From contig CAZZMB010000021.1 in the NCBI GenBank assembly GCA_964655225.1, positions 1 through 38,592 of the forward strand: a stretch of 38,592 bases of DNA. The letters run 5' to 3'. The notes under the pieces are model-generated. The model did no database searches and was not told the DNA's origin. It worked only from the letters and a program-made list of their open reading frames with translations. Below, one piece after another: positions 8,785 to 17,115 of the stretch. Source of the DNA: JAFMKE01 sp964655225 (lineage in GTDB: Bacteria; Bacteroidota; Bacteroidia; Chitinophagales; UBA8649). How positions within the stretch are numbered: the stretch's first letter is position 1; every line of letters starts with the position of its first letter. The translations under genes and the position numbers were made by a program.

Positions 8785-9400
8785 TTTTCTTCAAGTGGCC
8801 ATGTGAATAGGTCTCTACTTTCACAAGCTTAACTTTAGAAGAATCGACTTCTAAAGGCTCATAGTAATACGATTTATTGAATTTTACCCCTTGCTTATAA
8901 TTCAACACAGCACGAATGGTATTCTGGATATTTGCATAAAATAGTAGCTCTTTCCCCTCTTTCACACCATTTTCATAAGGGCTTATAGATAAGGGTTGGT
9001 TATCTAGATTGAAAATATATGCGATATATGATCTTCTCGTGTAATCCTCCCAATAAATTTCTCGCTTTGTAGCTCCATTGTCATGAAGCTCCCGACTTAA
9101 ATACAATTTTTTTGGTAACATTTTTTGCAAGTCCATTTGCATATATATTGCTGTCAGCTGTAATTCATCAAATGTATATATTGCCATTATTGAGGATTGA
9201 CCCGCAGGGTAGTAGGTTGTTAAAATCAAACTATCCATTCTAAAATGGTAGTTGCCTGAATAGTTAAATTTTAAACCTTGGTCCTTTGGAAGTAAAATGA
9301 AATGATCCTCCTCCAAGCTTAAGAGAAATCCATCACCCTCATACATCGTAGCAGCTCGGGCTATATTTAACACTAAAGAGAAAATGAAAAGCAATCGCAC
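8738..9400 (-). CDS. Hypothetical secreted protein
   Basis: 220-residue protein with no family I recognise. The N-terminus (MRLLFIFSLVLNIARAA) looks like a Sec signal peptide cleaved near residue 16, pointing to the periplasm or outside. The mature part is rich in Tyr, Asp and Leu with repeated beta-strand-like stretches, and no catalytic motif stands out. The start is GTG at 9400; an in-frame stop lies just upstream at 9410-9412 and no ATG is available near it, so GTG is the best choice. It begins 33 nt after the BASS transporter and may share its transcript. Its last 47 nt are antisense to the end of the ABC exporter gene. The signal peptide and uninterrupted length argue that the gene is real. 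Confidence 0.7.
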   Translation of the reverse strand: MRLLFIFSLVLNIARAATMYEGDGFLLSLEEDHFILLPKDQGLKFNYSGNYHFRMDSLILTTYYPAGQSSIMAIYTFDELQLTAIYMQMDLQKMLPKKLYLSRELHDNGATKREIYWEDYTRRSYIAYIFNLDNQPLSISPYENGVKEGKELLFYANIQNTIRAVLNYKQGVKFNKSYYYEPLEVDSSKVKLVKVETYSHGHLKKTKMPVAQPVFYTRHF

Positions 9401-9433
9401 AATAAACTCTTAACGAATTTGCTTTCAATTCTA

Positions 9434-10318
9434 TTATCGCTTACTCCAAAATTGAGCGAGTGTATATCCTGAAATGATGTGCCAAATCCCCCAAAAGGCT
9501 GCAATAATGGCCATTCCACCCAAACCATTAAAAAAGTTAAAGATTAAAATTAATCCTAGTCCCGAGTTTTGCAATCCTACCTCTAAGGTGATTGCTCGTT
9601 TATTGGCTTGGCTGAAGCCAAATAGACTGCCTAAACCATATCCCCCTAAAAATGCTGCCGCATTATGTATGAGGACAATGAAGAACACCACATGAATATA
9701 TTCTAAAAAGAAGGAGAAATTAGCGGCAAAAGCCAAAATAATAAAGATGAAGAAGAAGCCAAGAGAAAAGTATTTCATCGGTTTTTTCACTCTACAAGCA
9801 AACTGTGGAAATTTGTGGCTGACCCATAGCCCTAAACTAAGTGGCAAAGCAATCAAGAGAAATACGTTTAACATAATACTTAATAAAGGGATATCTATCT
9901 CCTTCATTAAAGCACTCGTTTCGGGGAGCAGGTTTCCCCAAATAAAAAAATTAAGTGGTGTAAAAAGTACCGCTAAAATTGTAGCTAAAGTAGTAAGGGT
10001 AACAGATAAGGCTGTGTTACCCCTCGCGTGGTGTGTCATGAAGTTAGATAGATTTCCTCCAGGACAGCTAGCAACCAATATCATTCCCAAGGCCAAACTT
10101 GCTTGCGGCTTAATTACAAGTATTAGCGCAGCAGTAAGCAAGGGTAGTATCAGTAACTGTCCAAACAGACCAACAAGAACTTCCTTTGGCATTTTGTAAA
10201 TCAGCTTGAAATCTTGCCATTTTAAATCTAGCGATACGCCGAATAGAATGAACCCTAGTATGCAATTCAATAAAAAAAGTGTACTTGGATTAAAATTCAG
10301 TTGAACTTGATCAATCAT
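9434..10318 (-). CDS. Bile acid:sodium symporter (BASS/SBF) family protein
   Basis: 294-residue inner-membrane protein with about nine to ten hydrophobic helices. Two discontinuous-helix signatures of the BASS family are visible: CPGGNLSN (about residues 85-92) and EVGLQN (about 246-251), which form the crossover and sodium-binding regions. Members import bile acids, keto acids, pantoate or other organic anions with sodium; the substrate here is unknown. I chose the ATG at 10318 (MIDQ), with AAGGA a few bases upstream. The frame is open to a GTG at 10363, but those 15 extra residues do not look like this family. It lies between glpK (95 nt upstream) and an unknown secreted protein. Confidence 0.9.
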   Translation of the reverse strand: MIDQVQLNFNPSTLFLLNCILGFILFGVSLDLKWQDFKLIYKMPKEVLVGLFGQLLILPLLTAALILVIKPQASLALGMILVASCPGGNLSNFMTHHARGNTALSVTLTTLATILAVLFTPLNFFIWGNLLPETSALMKEIDIPLLSIMLNVFLLIALPLSLGLWVSHKFPQFACRVKKPMKYFSLGFFFIFIILAFAANFSFFLEYIHVVFFIVLIHNAAAFLGGYGLGSLFGFSQANKRAITLEVGLQNSGLGLILIFNFFNGLGGMAIIAAFWGIWHIISGYTLAQFWSKR

Positions 10319-10413
10319 TGAGTTTCCTTTGGAATAGCAAGTTAGGGAAAATAAGCCCAGCACCCATAATGCAAAACTTGTCTTGTGTTTTCATAGCTAC
10401 AATCTCTTGCTTT

Positions 10414-11907
10414 TTATTCCTTATCGATCCATCCTTTGCAGCGCTCTACTGCTTTTTGCCAACCGGCATATTTGTTTTCTCGACTTTGATTATCCATAAA
10501 CACATTAAACTGCTTATCAATCTGCCAATTTTCAGTGATTTCTTCTTGTTTATAAAAATTGACCGCAATGCCCGCTAGGTATGCAGCTCCTAGAGCGGTG
10601 GTTTCAATTATTTGTGGTCGTTCTACAGGAGTATTTAAAATGTCTGCTTGAAATTGCATCAAAAGATTATTTGCGCATGCTCCTCCATCCACTCTCAAGG
10701 TGTCAAGGTGAATCCCTGAATCTAGCTCCATGGTATTCAAAACATCTTTGGTCTGATACGCCAAAGACTCGAGAGTTGCGCGAACAAAATGTTTATTGCT
10801 TGTTCTTCGAGTTAATCCAAAAATAGCACCCCTTGCGTACATATCCCAATATGGCGCTCCTAGGCCTGCAAAAGCAGGAACTACATAAACTCCATCACTA
10901 TCCTCAGTTTCTGTTGCCATCGTTTCACTATCTGCCGCAGTTTCGATAAGACCCAAACCGTCCCTTAACCATTGAATAGCCGCTCCTGCAATGAAAACAC
11001 TTCCCTCCAATGCATAAGATACTTTCCCGTCTATTCCCCATGCTATTGTTGTTAACAAACCAGAGGGAGAGTCCACTTTTTCATCGCCCGTGTTCATCAA
11101 CATAAAACAACCTGTTCCATAGGTGTTTTTTGCCATTCCTTTAGCAAAACAAGCTTGACCAAATAAAGCCGCCTGCTGGTCTCCGGCAATTCCCGCAACA
11201 GGAATTTCATCGCCGAACAGATCCTTTGAAGTGTGGCCATAAATTTCAGATGAATTTCTTACTTCAGGCAACATTGATTTAGGAATATTCATTTCCTTGA
11301 GCATCTTTTCATCCCAAGACAAGGTATTGATATCATAAAGCATGGTTCTGGAGGCATTTGAATAATCTGTGGCATGCACCTTACCGCCAGTTAGCTTGTA
11401 TAAAAGCCAGGTATCCACTGTTCCAAAAAGCAACTCACCCCTCTCCGCTTTCTCCCGCGCTCCCTCGACATGCTCAAGTATCCAATGAATCTTTGTTCCG
11501 GAAAAATACGCATCAATAACTAATCCTGTTGTTTTTCGCACATATTCATGCAGGCCTCTTCGCTTAAGTTCTTCGCAGAATTTTGCAGTCCGTCTATCCT
11601 GCCATACGATAGCATTATATACTGGCTCGCCTGTTTGCTTATCCCACACAATGGCTGTTTCTCTTTGATTAGTGATACCAATTGCAGCAATTTCTCCTGG
11701 TTGGGCATCTGAATAGAGTAGTACGTTTTTTGCTGTTTCCAATTGCGTGCGCCAAATTTCCTTTGGGTCATGTTCTACCCATGCAGATTCTGGAAATATT
11801 TGCTCAAATTCCTTTTGAGCAGTATGCCTCGGATTGCCAAAGCTATCAAAAACAATAGCCCTCGAGCTGGTGGTTCCTTGATCTAGTGCTAGTATATATT
11901 TTTTCAT
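10414..11907 (-). CDS. glpK: Glycerol kinase
   Basis: 497-residue FGGY-family kinase phosphorylating glycerol to sn-glycerol 3-phosphate in the cytosol. The N-terminal ATPase signature GTTSSR lies at residues 11-16. The substrate-contacting region with QRET and WQDRRT, the GIAGDQQAALFGQ segment and the C-terminal VDGGACANN motif are all typical of GlpK. Length matches the family (about 495-505). No glpF, glpD or glpR lies beside it, so glycerol uptake and oxidation genes must be elsewhere. It starts 42 nt from the bidirectional terminator that ends the clpP operon. No clear -7 box precedes it. Confidence 0.96.
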   Translation of the reverse strand: MKKYILALDQGTTSSRAIVFDSFGNPRHTAQKEFEQIFPESAWVEHDPKEIWRTQLETAKNVLLYSDAQPGEIAAIGITNQRETAIVWDKQTGEPVYNAIVWQDRRTAKFCEELKRRGLHEYVRKTTGLVIDAYFSGTKIHWILEHVEGAREKAERGELLFGTVDTWLLYKLTGGKVHATDYSNASRTMLYDINTLSWDEKMLKEMNIPKSMLPEVRNSSEIYGHTSKDLFGDEIPVAGIAGDQQAALFGQACFAKGMAKNTYGTGCFMLMNTGDEKVDSPSGLLTTIAWGIDGKVSYALEGSVFIAGAAIQWLRDGLGLIETAADSETMATETEDSDGVYVVPAFAGLGAPYWDMYARGAIFGLTRRTSNKHFVRATLESLAYQTKDVLNTMELDSGIHLDTLRVDGGACANNLLMQFQADILNTPVERPQIIETTALGAAYLAGIAVNFYKQEEITENWQIDKQFNVFMDNQSRENKYAGWQKAVERCKGWIDKE

Positions 11908-11948
11908 TGACTAAAATTAATCAGATTGCTTAAGAAAATAAAAATAAG

Positions 11949-11985
11949 AAAAAGCCCCGTCAATAATTTAATGACGGGGCTTTTT
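11949..11985 (-). terminator. Rho-independent terminator of the clpP operon
   Basis: A perfect stem of GCCCCGTCA (11954-11962) with TGACGGGGC (11972-11980) is extended by five A-T pairs on each side, with a 9-nt AT-rich loop. The minus strand ends in a T-tract, 21 nt after the stop at 12006. Symmetry makes it potentially bidirectional, and it insulates glpK from the clpP operon upstream. It is the clearest terminator in the window. Confidence 0.92.
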
Positions 11986-12005
11986 TCTTGTATTTTAAAA
12001 ACGTT

Positions 12006-12404
12006 TTAAGCCACAGGATTTAGTGCAATACTAAAAATGTTAAATGAATTCATCTCCCGATTGTAATAAAACTTATCCAATGCTTCATACATGTTTCTTG
12101 CACTAAAATATGACGTATGCAATTCCGCATCCCCTACCTTTCTCCATTGGAGCGTATATGTGCTCTCATTTTTATGCTGTGTTGCCACATATTCATACAT
12201 TTTCTCTAAAGCCTCTTTCTTATCAATGGCCTTAGTGGTGTGGTATAAAAACGACTGCTCATGCCTTTGACTAATCGTGATTAGATCAAGCTTTGTTACT
12301 CCTTCATTTAAGGAAAAGTCAAAAACTACCTGGGAAGATTGCAGCCCTAATCTATCTGCTATTTTCTTTTGAAGTCTTGCTATATCAATATTTAAATCTG
12401 CCAT
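12006..12404 (-). CDS. Hypothetical protein coupled to clpP
   Basis: 132-residue soluble protein of unknown family, with no signal peptide or membrane helix. The sequence is mixed alpha/beta with many aromatic and charged residues (SFLYHTTKAIDKKEALEKMY, FSARNMYEALDKFYYNREMNSF). No enzyme motif or metal cluster is seen. It begins 3 nt after the clpP stop and is followed within 21 nt by a strong terminator, so it is in a two-gene operon with clpP. That suggests, without proving, a role linked to ClpP such as an adaptor or regulator. A chance neighbour is equally possible. Confidence 0.82.
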   Translation of the reverse strand: MADLNIDIARLQKKIADRLGLQSSQVVFDFSLNEGVTKLDLITISQRHEQSFLYHTTKAIDKKEALEKMYEYVATQHKNESTYTLQWRKVGDAELHTSYFSARNMYEALDKFYYNREMNSFNIFSIALNPVA

Positions 12405-12407
12405 TTC

Positions 12408-12986
12408 CTATACTTTCTTAGAAATGCTGTCCACTATTCCATAACTAAGTGCTTCTTCGGCATTCATCCAAAAATCTCGATCGAAATCTTTCATGATCGT
12501 GTCGAAACTCTTTTTGCAAGATTCTGCCAACATCACCGCTAAAACTTCTTTGGTCTTTTGCATTTGTTCTGCAGTGATTTCCAAATCACTGGCTTGTCCA
12601 TACGCCCCGCCAATACTTGGTTGATGTATCATCACTCTTCCGTGACTCCACATTTCTCGTTTTCCTTTTTCACCTTGCGATAATAACATGGCTCCCATTG
12701 AAGCGCACATCCCCATGCAAACAGTTTTTACCGGCGAAGAAATCATCCTCATTGCATCTATCATTACAAGACCTGATGTAACAACGCCTCCTGGGCTATT
12801 GATGTAAAATGTAATTTCTTTGCCAGGGTCAGCTGCCTCCAGATAAAGCAAACGATTAACTACTTGCTTTGCTGATTCATCGTGCACCGGCCCCCAGAGG
12901 AACACCTTTCGCTGCTCCATAAATTTCTTATCAAACTTATTACCAAATTTTTCTAGTATCTCTTCAAAATTGAAATTATTCTCCAT
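12408..12986 (-). CDS. clpP: ATP-dependent Clp protease proteolytic subunit
   Basis: 192-residue serine peptidase forming the tetradecameric ClpP chamber that degrades proteins unfolded by ClpX or ClpA/C. The catalytic triad is visible: Ser96 in ASMGA, His121 in MIHQPS and Asp171 in DRDFWM, at spacing matching Escherichia coli ClpP. No long propeptide is present. Neither tig nor clpX is adjacent; instead an unknown gene follows after 3 nt. Bacteroidota genomes often carry more than one clpP, so this could be the second copy, but one window cannot settle that. Confidence 0.95.
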   Translation of the reverse strand: MENNFNFEEILEKFGNKFDKKFMEQRKVFLWGPVHDESAKQVVNRLLYLEAADPGKEITFYINSPGGVVTSGLVMIDAMRMISSPVKTVCMGMCASMGAMLLSQGEKGKREMWSHGRVMIHQPSIGGAYGQASDLEITAEQMQKTKEVLAVMLAESCKKSFDTIMKDFDRDFWMNAEEALSYGIVDSISKKV

Positions 12987-13008
12987 TTATTTGTGTTTTA
13001 TAGGCATA

Positions 13009-13016
13009 CAAAGATA
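13009..13016 (-). promoter_or_regulatory. -7 promoter box for clpP (TATCTTTG)
   Basis: The minus strand reads TATCTTTG, a full TAnnTTTG match, 22 nt upstream of the clpP ATG at 12986. No -33 TTG is present at 17-23 nt. Confidence 0.5.
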
Positions 13017-13078
13017 TAAAGTCTTCTTGTATAACTAGACGATATTTAAATTAAGATAATTTTAAAACACGAATAGAT

Positions 13079-13828
13079 TTGTTTGGGTTCAAAAGAAATA
13101 TTAAAAAAGAGAAATATTTTATCAGTTGGCAAGATAATAAGGTGAAGCTGACCGTTCATCATGAAAATCGCAAGGATAGTCGTGTTTCTTTAACTAAGTC
13201 AGGAATAAATATTCGCCTACCCCTCTTACTTCCTGAATTTGAAAAAAAACGACTGATTAGCAAATTCATCGATTGGGCCAAAGAACGCTTGAATGAAAAG
13301 CCTTATTTTCACTATGATAAATATAAAAAATATAAAGACCAAGACTATTTAACCTTCTATGATAGCACCTACACCATTCACTTAAGTAAGTCTATGGGGA
13401 AAAATAAAGGTCGTTTGACTGGAGGCGACATACAATTGGCGATTATCGAGCAAATTGATCAAGAAGTTCACGACAAAACGGTAAGCCATATGATTTATAA
13501 ATTACTCGCTAAAAAATACAAGCCCATTCTGTGGGAGTGGTTGTGCCAGCTTAATGCAAAACACGCCTTTGGTGAACTCAAAAGCATGCGGGTTAAAAAC
13601 AACAGCACGAATTGGGGGAGTTGTAGCAATCGAGGAAATATTAACATCTCAATTCGCTTATTATTAGCACCCAAAGAGGTAATTGAATATGTCTTGATTC
13701 ATGAACTTTCCCATTTAAGTGAGCAAAACCATAGTTCCAAATTTTGGTCTCGGGTTGAACAAGCCTGCCCGGATTATCAAAAGTCTGAAAAATGGTTAAA
13801 AACACATGCTAAAAGTTGTGTCATATAG
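13079..13828 (+). CDS. YgjP-like (DUF45) metallopeptidase domain protein
   Basis: 249-residue protein of the YgjP/WLM-like zincin group. The core motif HELSH lies in VLIHELSHLSEQNHSSKFW near the C-terminus, with the downstream His as probable third zinc ligand. The preceding NSTNWGSCSNRGNINIS segment is also diagnostic. In many bacteria this family accompanies type I restriction genes, but here it is free-standing. No signal peptide is present. The start is uncertain: an in-frame stop lies at 13052-13054 and the first in-frame initiator is TTG at 13079, since no ATG occurs until well inside the domain. A non-ATG start or a sequence error in the 5' region are the two options. Confidence 0.85.
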   Translation: MFGFKRNIKKEKYFISWQDNKVKLTVHHENRKDSRVSLTKSGINIRLPLLLPEFEKKRLISKFIDWAKERLNEKPYFHYDKYKKYKDQDYLTFYDSTYTIHLSKSMGKNKGRLTGGDIQLAIIEQIDQEVHDKTVSHMIYKLLAKKYKPILWEWLCQLNAKHAFGELKSMRVKNNSTNWGSCSNRGNINISIRLLLAPKEVIEYVLIHELSHLSEQNHSSKFWSRVEQACPDYQKSEKWLKTHAKSCVI

Positions 13829-13850
13829 AGCAGGTACACATTTAAATTAC

Positions 13851-13858
13851 TAACTTTG
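13851..13858 (+). promoter_or_regulatory. -7 promoter box for the lipoprotein cluster (TAACTTTG)
   Basis: TAACTTTG is a full TAnnTTTG match, 27 nt before the ATG at 13886 and just after the end of the metallopeptidase gene. No -33 TTG is visible at normal spacing. Confidence 0.5.
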
Positions 13859-13885
13859 TATTATAAAATTTAAATCCTGTTTTCT

Positions 13886-14554
13886 ATGAAATATTGGCTT
13901 TCCTTCATCTGTTTTACTTTATTTTTTGTTGCGTGTCAAGACGAAGACACTCCCATGGATACCGAAACCAATAAATATTATGCAGATTATTTAGCCATAT
14001 ATTTAGCATATGACTCTGTTGGCAATGAAGCTACCTTAAGGGCTATTGATGGTTATTTATCGGATTATCCAGAACGGCATGAAGCCGTTCTTTTCAAGGC
14101 ATATATTCTCGCAAAAATGGGCAATGCATCAGCTGCAAATAATTTTTTCACTCTCGCCAGAGAGATGGATGGCTTGGCCATTGAGAGTTATGAATATCAA
14201 ACTGCATTTATGTTGATGGACACTACTCAAAAGGAAGCTACAAAAGCGCTCATTGAAGAAGGCCTTGCAATTGATGATAGCAGTGGCGTTTTATTAAATA
14301 ATCGTGCTTGGCTCGATATACTTGCACAAGATTTAGATGATGGATTCATGAACGTAACAACTGGGGTTAATAGAAGTCCAGAAACGGAGAACCTATATAG
14401 AACAGGGTTTATTGTCGCTAATTTGTTGGAAAACGATAGCGCTGAAAATTTTTATGCACTAAAGGTGCAAGAATTGGAAATCGACAACACGGATAGCCTC
14501 AAAATTTTATTAAACAACTCGAGTGCATTTGAGGTTTTAATCTCCTTATACTAA
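13886..14554 (+). CDS. Predicted lipoprotein with TPR-like helical repeats
   Basis: 222-residue protein with a lipoprotein signal peptide: hydrophobic core, then FVAC with the acylated Cys at residue 17. The following QDEDTP is acidic, like many Bacteroidota surface or outer-membrane lipoprotein starts. The rest is alpha-helical with tetratricopeptide-like segments (HEAVLFKAYILAKMGNASAA; VLLNNRAWLDILAQDLDDG). It probably acts as a protein-interaction scaffold at the envelope. It is followed after 2 nt by a small membrane protein and then by an M3 peptidase, suggesting one transcript. I do not recognise a named family. Confidence 0.8.
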   Translation: MKYWLSFICFTLFFVACQDEDTPMDTETNKYYADYLAIYLAYDSVGNEATLRAIDGYLSDYPERHEAVLFKAYILAKMGNASAANNFFTLAREMDGLAIESYEYQTAFMLMDTTQKEATKALIEEGLAIDDSSGVLLNNRAWLDILAQDLDDGFMNVTTGVNRSPETENLYRTGFIVANLLENDSAENFYALKVQELEIDNTDSLKILLNNSSAFEVLISLY

Positions 14555-14556
14555 TT

Positions 14557-15030
14557 ATGCAAGCAGGTCTTTTAAAAACAATAATTTGGTTTATTGTAGC
14601 AATTCTTGTGAGTTTGGCTGTGCAAACCCCAATGATATGGCATGGAGAATATTATTTTTTATTTTCTAATTTATTGATTGTATTCGTTGCTATAGTTTCT
14701 TTAAGAAATGCTTTTGAGTTTTATTCAATAGGCTTTCATAGAAATAAATGGTTCAGATATTGCATATTGGTCTTTAACCTGTTTGTCTTTATTTACTTGA
14801 TCAATCGCCTTGAAATAATTCTTGGAATTATAGATGGTATGGACGTGGAAAAATTAATAAAGAGTTCCTCCATCTCCTTTAATGAAACAGTTGATTTACT
14901 AAAATATATAAAAAAAGAATATTTATTCTTTAGTATGGCTAGCTTTGTCGGAATTATAATCTATAATCTTAGATTGCTAGCTTCCTTTTGGAAAAATTCA
15001 CAGCTAAAAAAAGAACAACGAATAATCTAA
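14557..15030 (+). CDS. Hypothetical inner-membrane protein
   Basis: 157-residue protein with about four membrane helices (roughly residues 7-25, 29-50, 66-88, 127-148) and a short soluble loop (about 92-120) between the third and fourth. No recognised family or motif. It starts 2 nt after the lipoprotein stop and ends 7 nt before the M3 peptidase start, so the three are almost surely co-transcribed. Function unknown. Confidence 0.75.
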   Translation: MQAGLLKTIIWFIVAILVSLAVQTPMIWHGEYYFLFSNLLIVFVAIVSLRNAFEFYSIGFHRNKWFRYCILVFNLFVFIYLINRLEIILGIIDGMDVEKLIKSSSISFNETVDLLKYIKKEYLFFSMASFVGIIIYNLRLLASFWKNSQLKKEQRII

Positions 15031-15037
15031 CTTCCTT

Positions 15038-16735
15038 ATGAAAAAATTTACTGAATTACCTTATACCAGACCTGATATTGATGCGATCAAGAAAGCGTTT
15101 CGTGAGCAAGTTAAGTTATTAAAAGTAGCTTCAAACTTGGAGGAACAGATTCAAGCCATTAAGGAGATAAACAAGATCAACGCAGATGTAGATACCGCTT
15201 CTAACCTAGCATATATTCGCAACTCCATTGATACAACTAATGAGTTTTATGACACTGAGCGTACTTTTTTTGATGAAAATGGTCCTGAAATCGGTGATTT
15301 GAACTTTGAATATTACACAGCCCTTGCTGGGTCAAAGTTTAAAAAAGAGCTTATTGATAACTTTGGCGAGCAGTTATTTACTATAGCTTCATATCGAGTA
15401 AATTCATTTAGTAAAGAAATAATTGAAGATCTAAAGGAAGAAAATAAACTTGGTTCGTCTTACTCAAAATTGGTCGCTGGTGCGAAGATTCAGTTTGATG
15501 GCAAAGAATTAAACTTAAGTCAGCTGACTCCTTATGTTCAATCTAAGGATCGACCTGTTCGAAAGGCAGCAGCAGAAGCTCGCTTCAATTTTGTGGCTGA
15601 AAATGAAGAGCAGTTTGACACCCTTTATGATGATGCCGTAAAATTGCGCCATAAAATGGCTCGCAAAATGGGGCTTAAAAACTTCGTAGAGTTGGGTTAT
15701 TTAAGAATGCAGCGATCAGATTATACGCCTGAAATGGTCGCTAGTTATAGAGAACAAATTAGAAAGCATATCGTACCCCTGGCTGTTCAAATTAGAAAAA
15801 AGCAGGCGGAGAGATTAGGCTTAGAGAAGTTAAAGCATTACGACAACTCCTTATTTTATAATTCTGGTAATCCGAAACCAAAAGGGGATGCTAAATGGAT
15901 CATAAATAATGGAATTAAAATGTATCAAGAACTCTCACAGGAAACTGGGGAATTCTTTGATTTCATGACCAAGTATGAGCTAATGGACCTAGAAACCAAG
16001 AAAGGTAAGGACACCGGCGGATATTGTACCTTTATTGCAAATTATGGTGCCCCGTTTATCTTTTCCAACTTTAACGGAACAAGTGGGGATATCGACGTAC
16101 TTACACATGAGGCAGGTCATGCTTTTCAGGTTTATAGCAGTAAACATCATAAAATCAACGAATATTTCTGGCCAACATATGAGTCGGCAGAAATTCACAG
16201 TATGAGTATGGAGTTTTTCACTTGGCCATGGATGGGCTTATTCTTTAAAGAAGATACCGAAAAATATAAATTTGAACACCTTGCTAGTGGTTTATTGTTC
16301 TTGCCTTATGGTGTAGCTGTTGATGAATATCAACATGCTGTATACGAAAATCCAGAAATGACCCCCGCGGAAAGAAAAGCGACTTGGAGAAAAATTGAAA
16401 AGAAATATATGCCAGATTTAGACTATGATGGCCATGAGTATTTAGAGAGTGGAGGAAGATGGCAACTTCAATCTCATATTTATCAATCCCCTTTCTATTA
16501 CATTGACTACACCCTTGCTCAAATCTGTGCTTATCAATATTGGATTAAAATGCAGGACGATTTCAAAGGTGCGTGGAACGATTATCTTAGTTTATGTCAA
16601 GCTGGAGGAAGTTTATCGTTTTTGCAGTTAGTAGACTTGGCCGGGCTTAAATCACCTTTTAGTAATGGAACCCTTGAAGGAGTGGCAAATAACATTAAAG
16701 CCTGGTTAGAAAAAGTTGATGACTCCAACTTCTAA
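15038..16735 (+). CDS. M3 family oligoendopeptidase
   Basis: 565-residue cytosolic zinc peptidase of the M3 (thimet/PepF-like) family, cleaving short peptides. The zinc motif HEAGH is at residues 357-361, with the third ligand probably Glu385 in AEIHS. The N-terminal helical half and the C-terminal SGGRWQLQSHIYQSPFYYIDY segment, containing the substrate-contacting Tyr/His residues, are typical. No signal peptide is present. It is last in a cluster with a TPR-like lipoprotein and a small membrane protein. The link between an intracellular peptidase and these two envelope proteins is unexplained. Family call is firm. Confidence 0.93.
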   Translation: MKKFTELPYTRPDIDAIKKAFREQVKLLKVASNLEEQIQAIKEINKINADVDTASNLAYIRNSIDTTNEFYDTERTFFDENGPEIGDLNFEYYTALAGSKFKKELIDNFGEQLFTIASYRVNSFSKEIIEDLKEENKLGSSYSKLVAGAKIQFDGKELNLSQLTPYVQSKDRPVRKAAAEARFNFVAENEEQFDTLYDDAVKLRHKMARKMGLKNFVELGYLRMQRSDYTPEMVASYREQIRKHIVPLAVQIRKKQAERLGLEKLKHYDNSLFYNSGNPKPKGDAKWIINNGIKMYQELSQETGEFFDFMTKYELMDLETKKGKDTGGYCTFIANYGAPFIFSNFNGTSGDIDVLTHEAGHAFQVYSSKHHKINEYFWPTYESAEIHSMSMEFFTWPWMGLFFKEDTEKYKFEHLASGLLFLPYGVAVDEYQHAVYENPEMTPAERKATWRKIEKKYMPDLDYDGHEYLESGGRWQLQSHIYQSPFYYIDYTLAQICAYQYWIKMQDDFKGAWNDYLSLCQAGGSLSFLQLVDLAGLKSPFSNGTLEGVANNIKAWLEKVDDSNF

Positions 16736-16869
16736 ACGAAAGAAAATATAATCACTGAAATTGAGGTGAGTATTTTGTTCACCAAACTTATTTATCTTAA
16801 AGATCCATTAAATAAATTGTTTTCCATCCCATATCTGCAAGAACAATATTCAGTTTAAGTAAATTCTTG

Positions 16870-16877
16870 TAGTTTTG
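16870..16877 (+). promoter_or_regulatory. -7 promoter box for the CNNM-pan operon (TAGTTTTG)
   Basis: TAGTTTTG is a full TAnnTTTG match, 22 nt upstream of the GTG start at 16900. It is the likely promoter of the small membrane protein, CNNM, panC operon. No -33 TTG at normal spacing. Confidence 0.45.
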
Positions 16878-16899
16878 TATTTCACTCAATTCCTTATAC

Positions 16900-17115
16900 G
16901 TGTTTACTAAAATATTACAATATATTTGGGGATTTACAGCCACGGTTAGTTTGGTGTTCTCTATAGTCAATTTAGCGCAGCTTCATGCTTTTACTCATGA
17001 AGTTTACTTCCCGTTATTTATAAGTATTGCCTGCAGTGTACTTTTTTTGAATCTTAGAAGTCAAAATCGTTTTATAAAACGCATGGAAGACCAAGTGAAA
17101 AAATCAAAAAAATGA
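16900..17115 (+). CDS. Small two-helix membrane protein coupled to the CNNM gene
   Basis: 71-residue protein with two hydrophobic helices (about residues 5-27 and 35-52) and a basic C-terminal tail (KRMEDQVKKSKK). The start is GTG at 16900, 22 nt after a consensus -7 box. Its stop overlaps the CNNM start by 4 nt (ATGA), a strong sign of translational coupling. No family recognised. A role as a small subunit or regulator of the CNNM transporter is a reasonable but untested inference. Confidence 0.68.
   Translation: MFTKILQYIWGFTATVSLVFSIVNLAQLHAFTHEVYFPLFISIACSVLFLNLRSQNRFIKRMEDQVKKSKK

Noticed and set aside
9747..10199. 150-codon frame on the plus strand
   Set aside because: Lies entirely antisense to the BASS transporter gene; composition (Lys/Pro/Ile-rich) is that of a shadow frame.
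16766..16786. Weak hairpin GGTGA...TCACC after the M3 peptidase
   Set aside because: Only a 5-bp stem with no T-tract after it; not enough to call a terminator.
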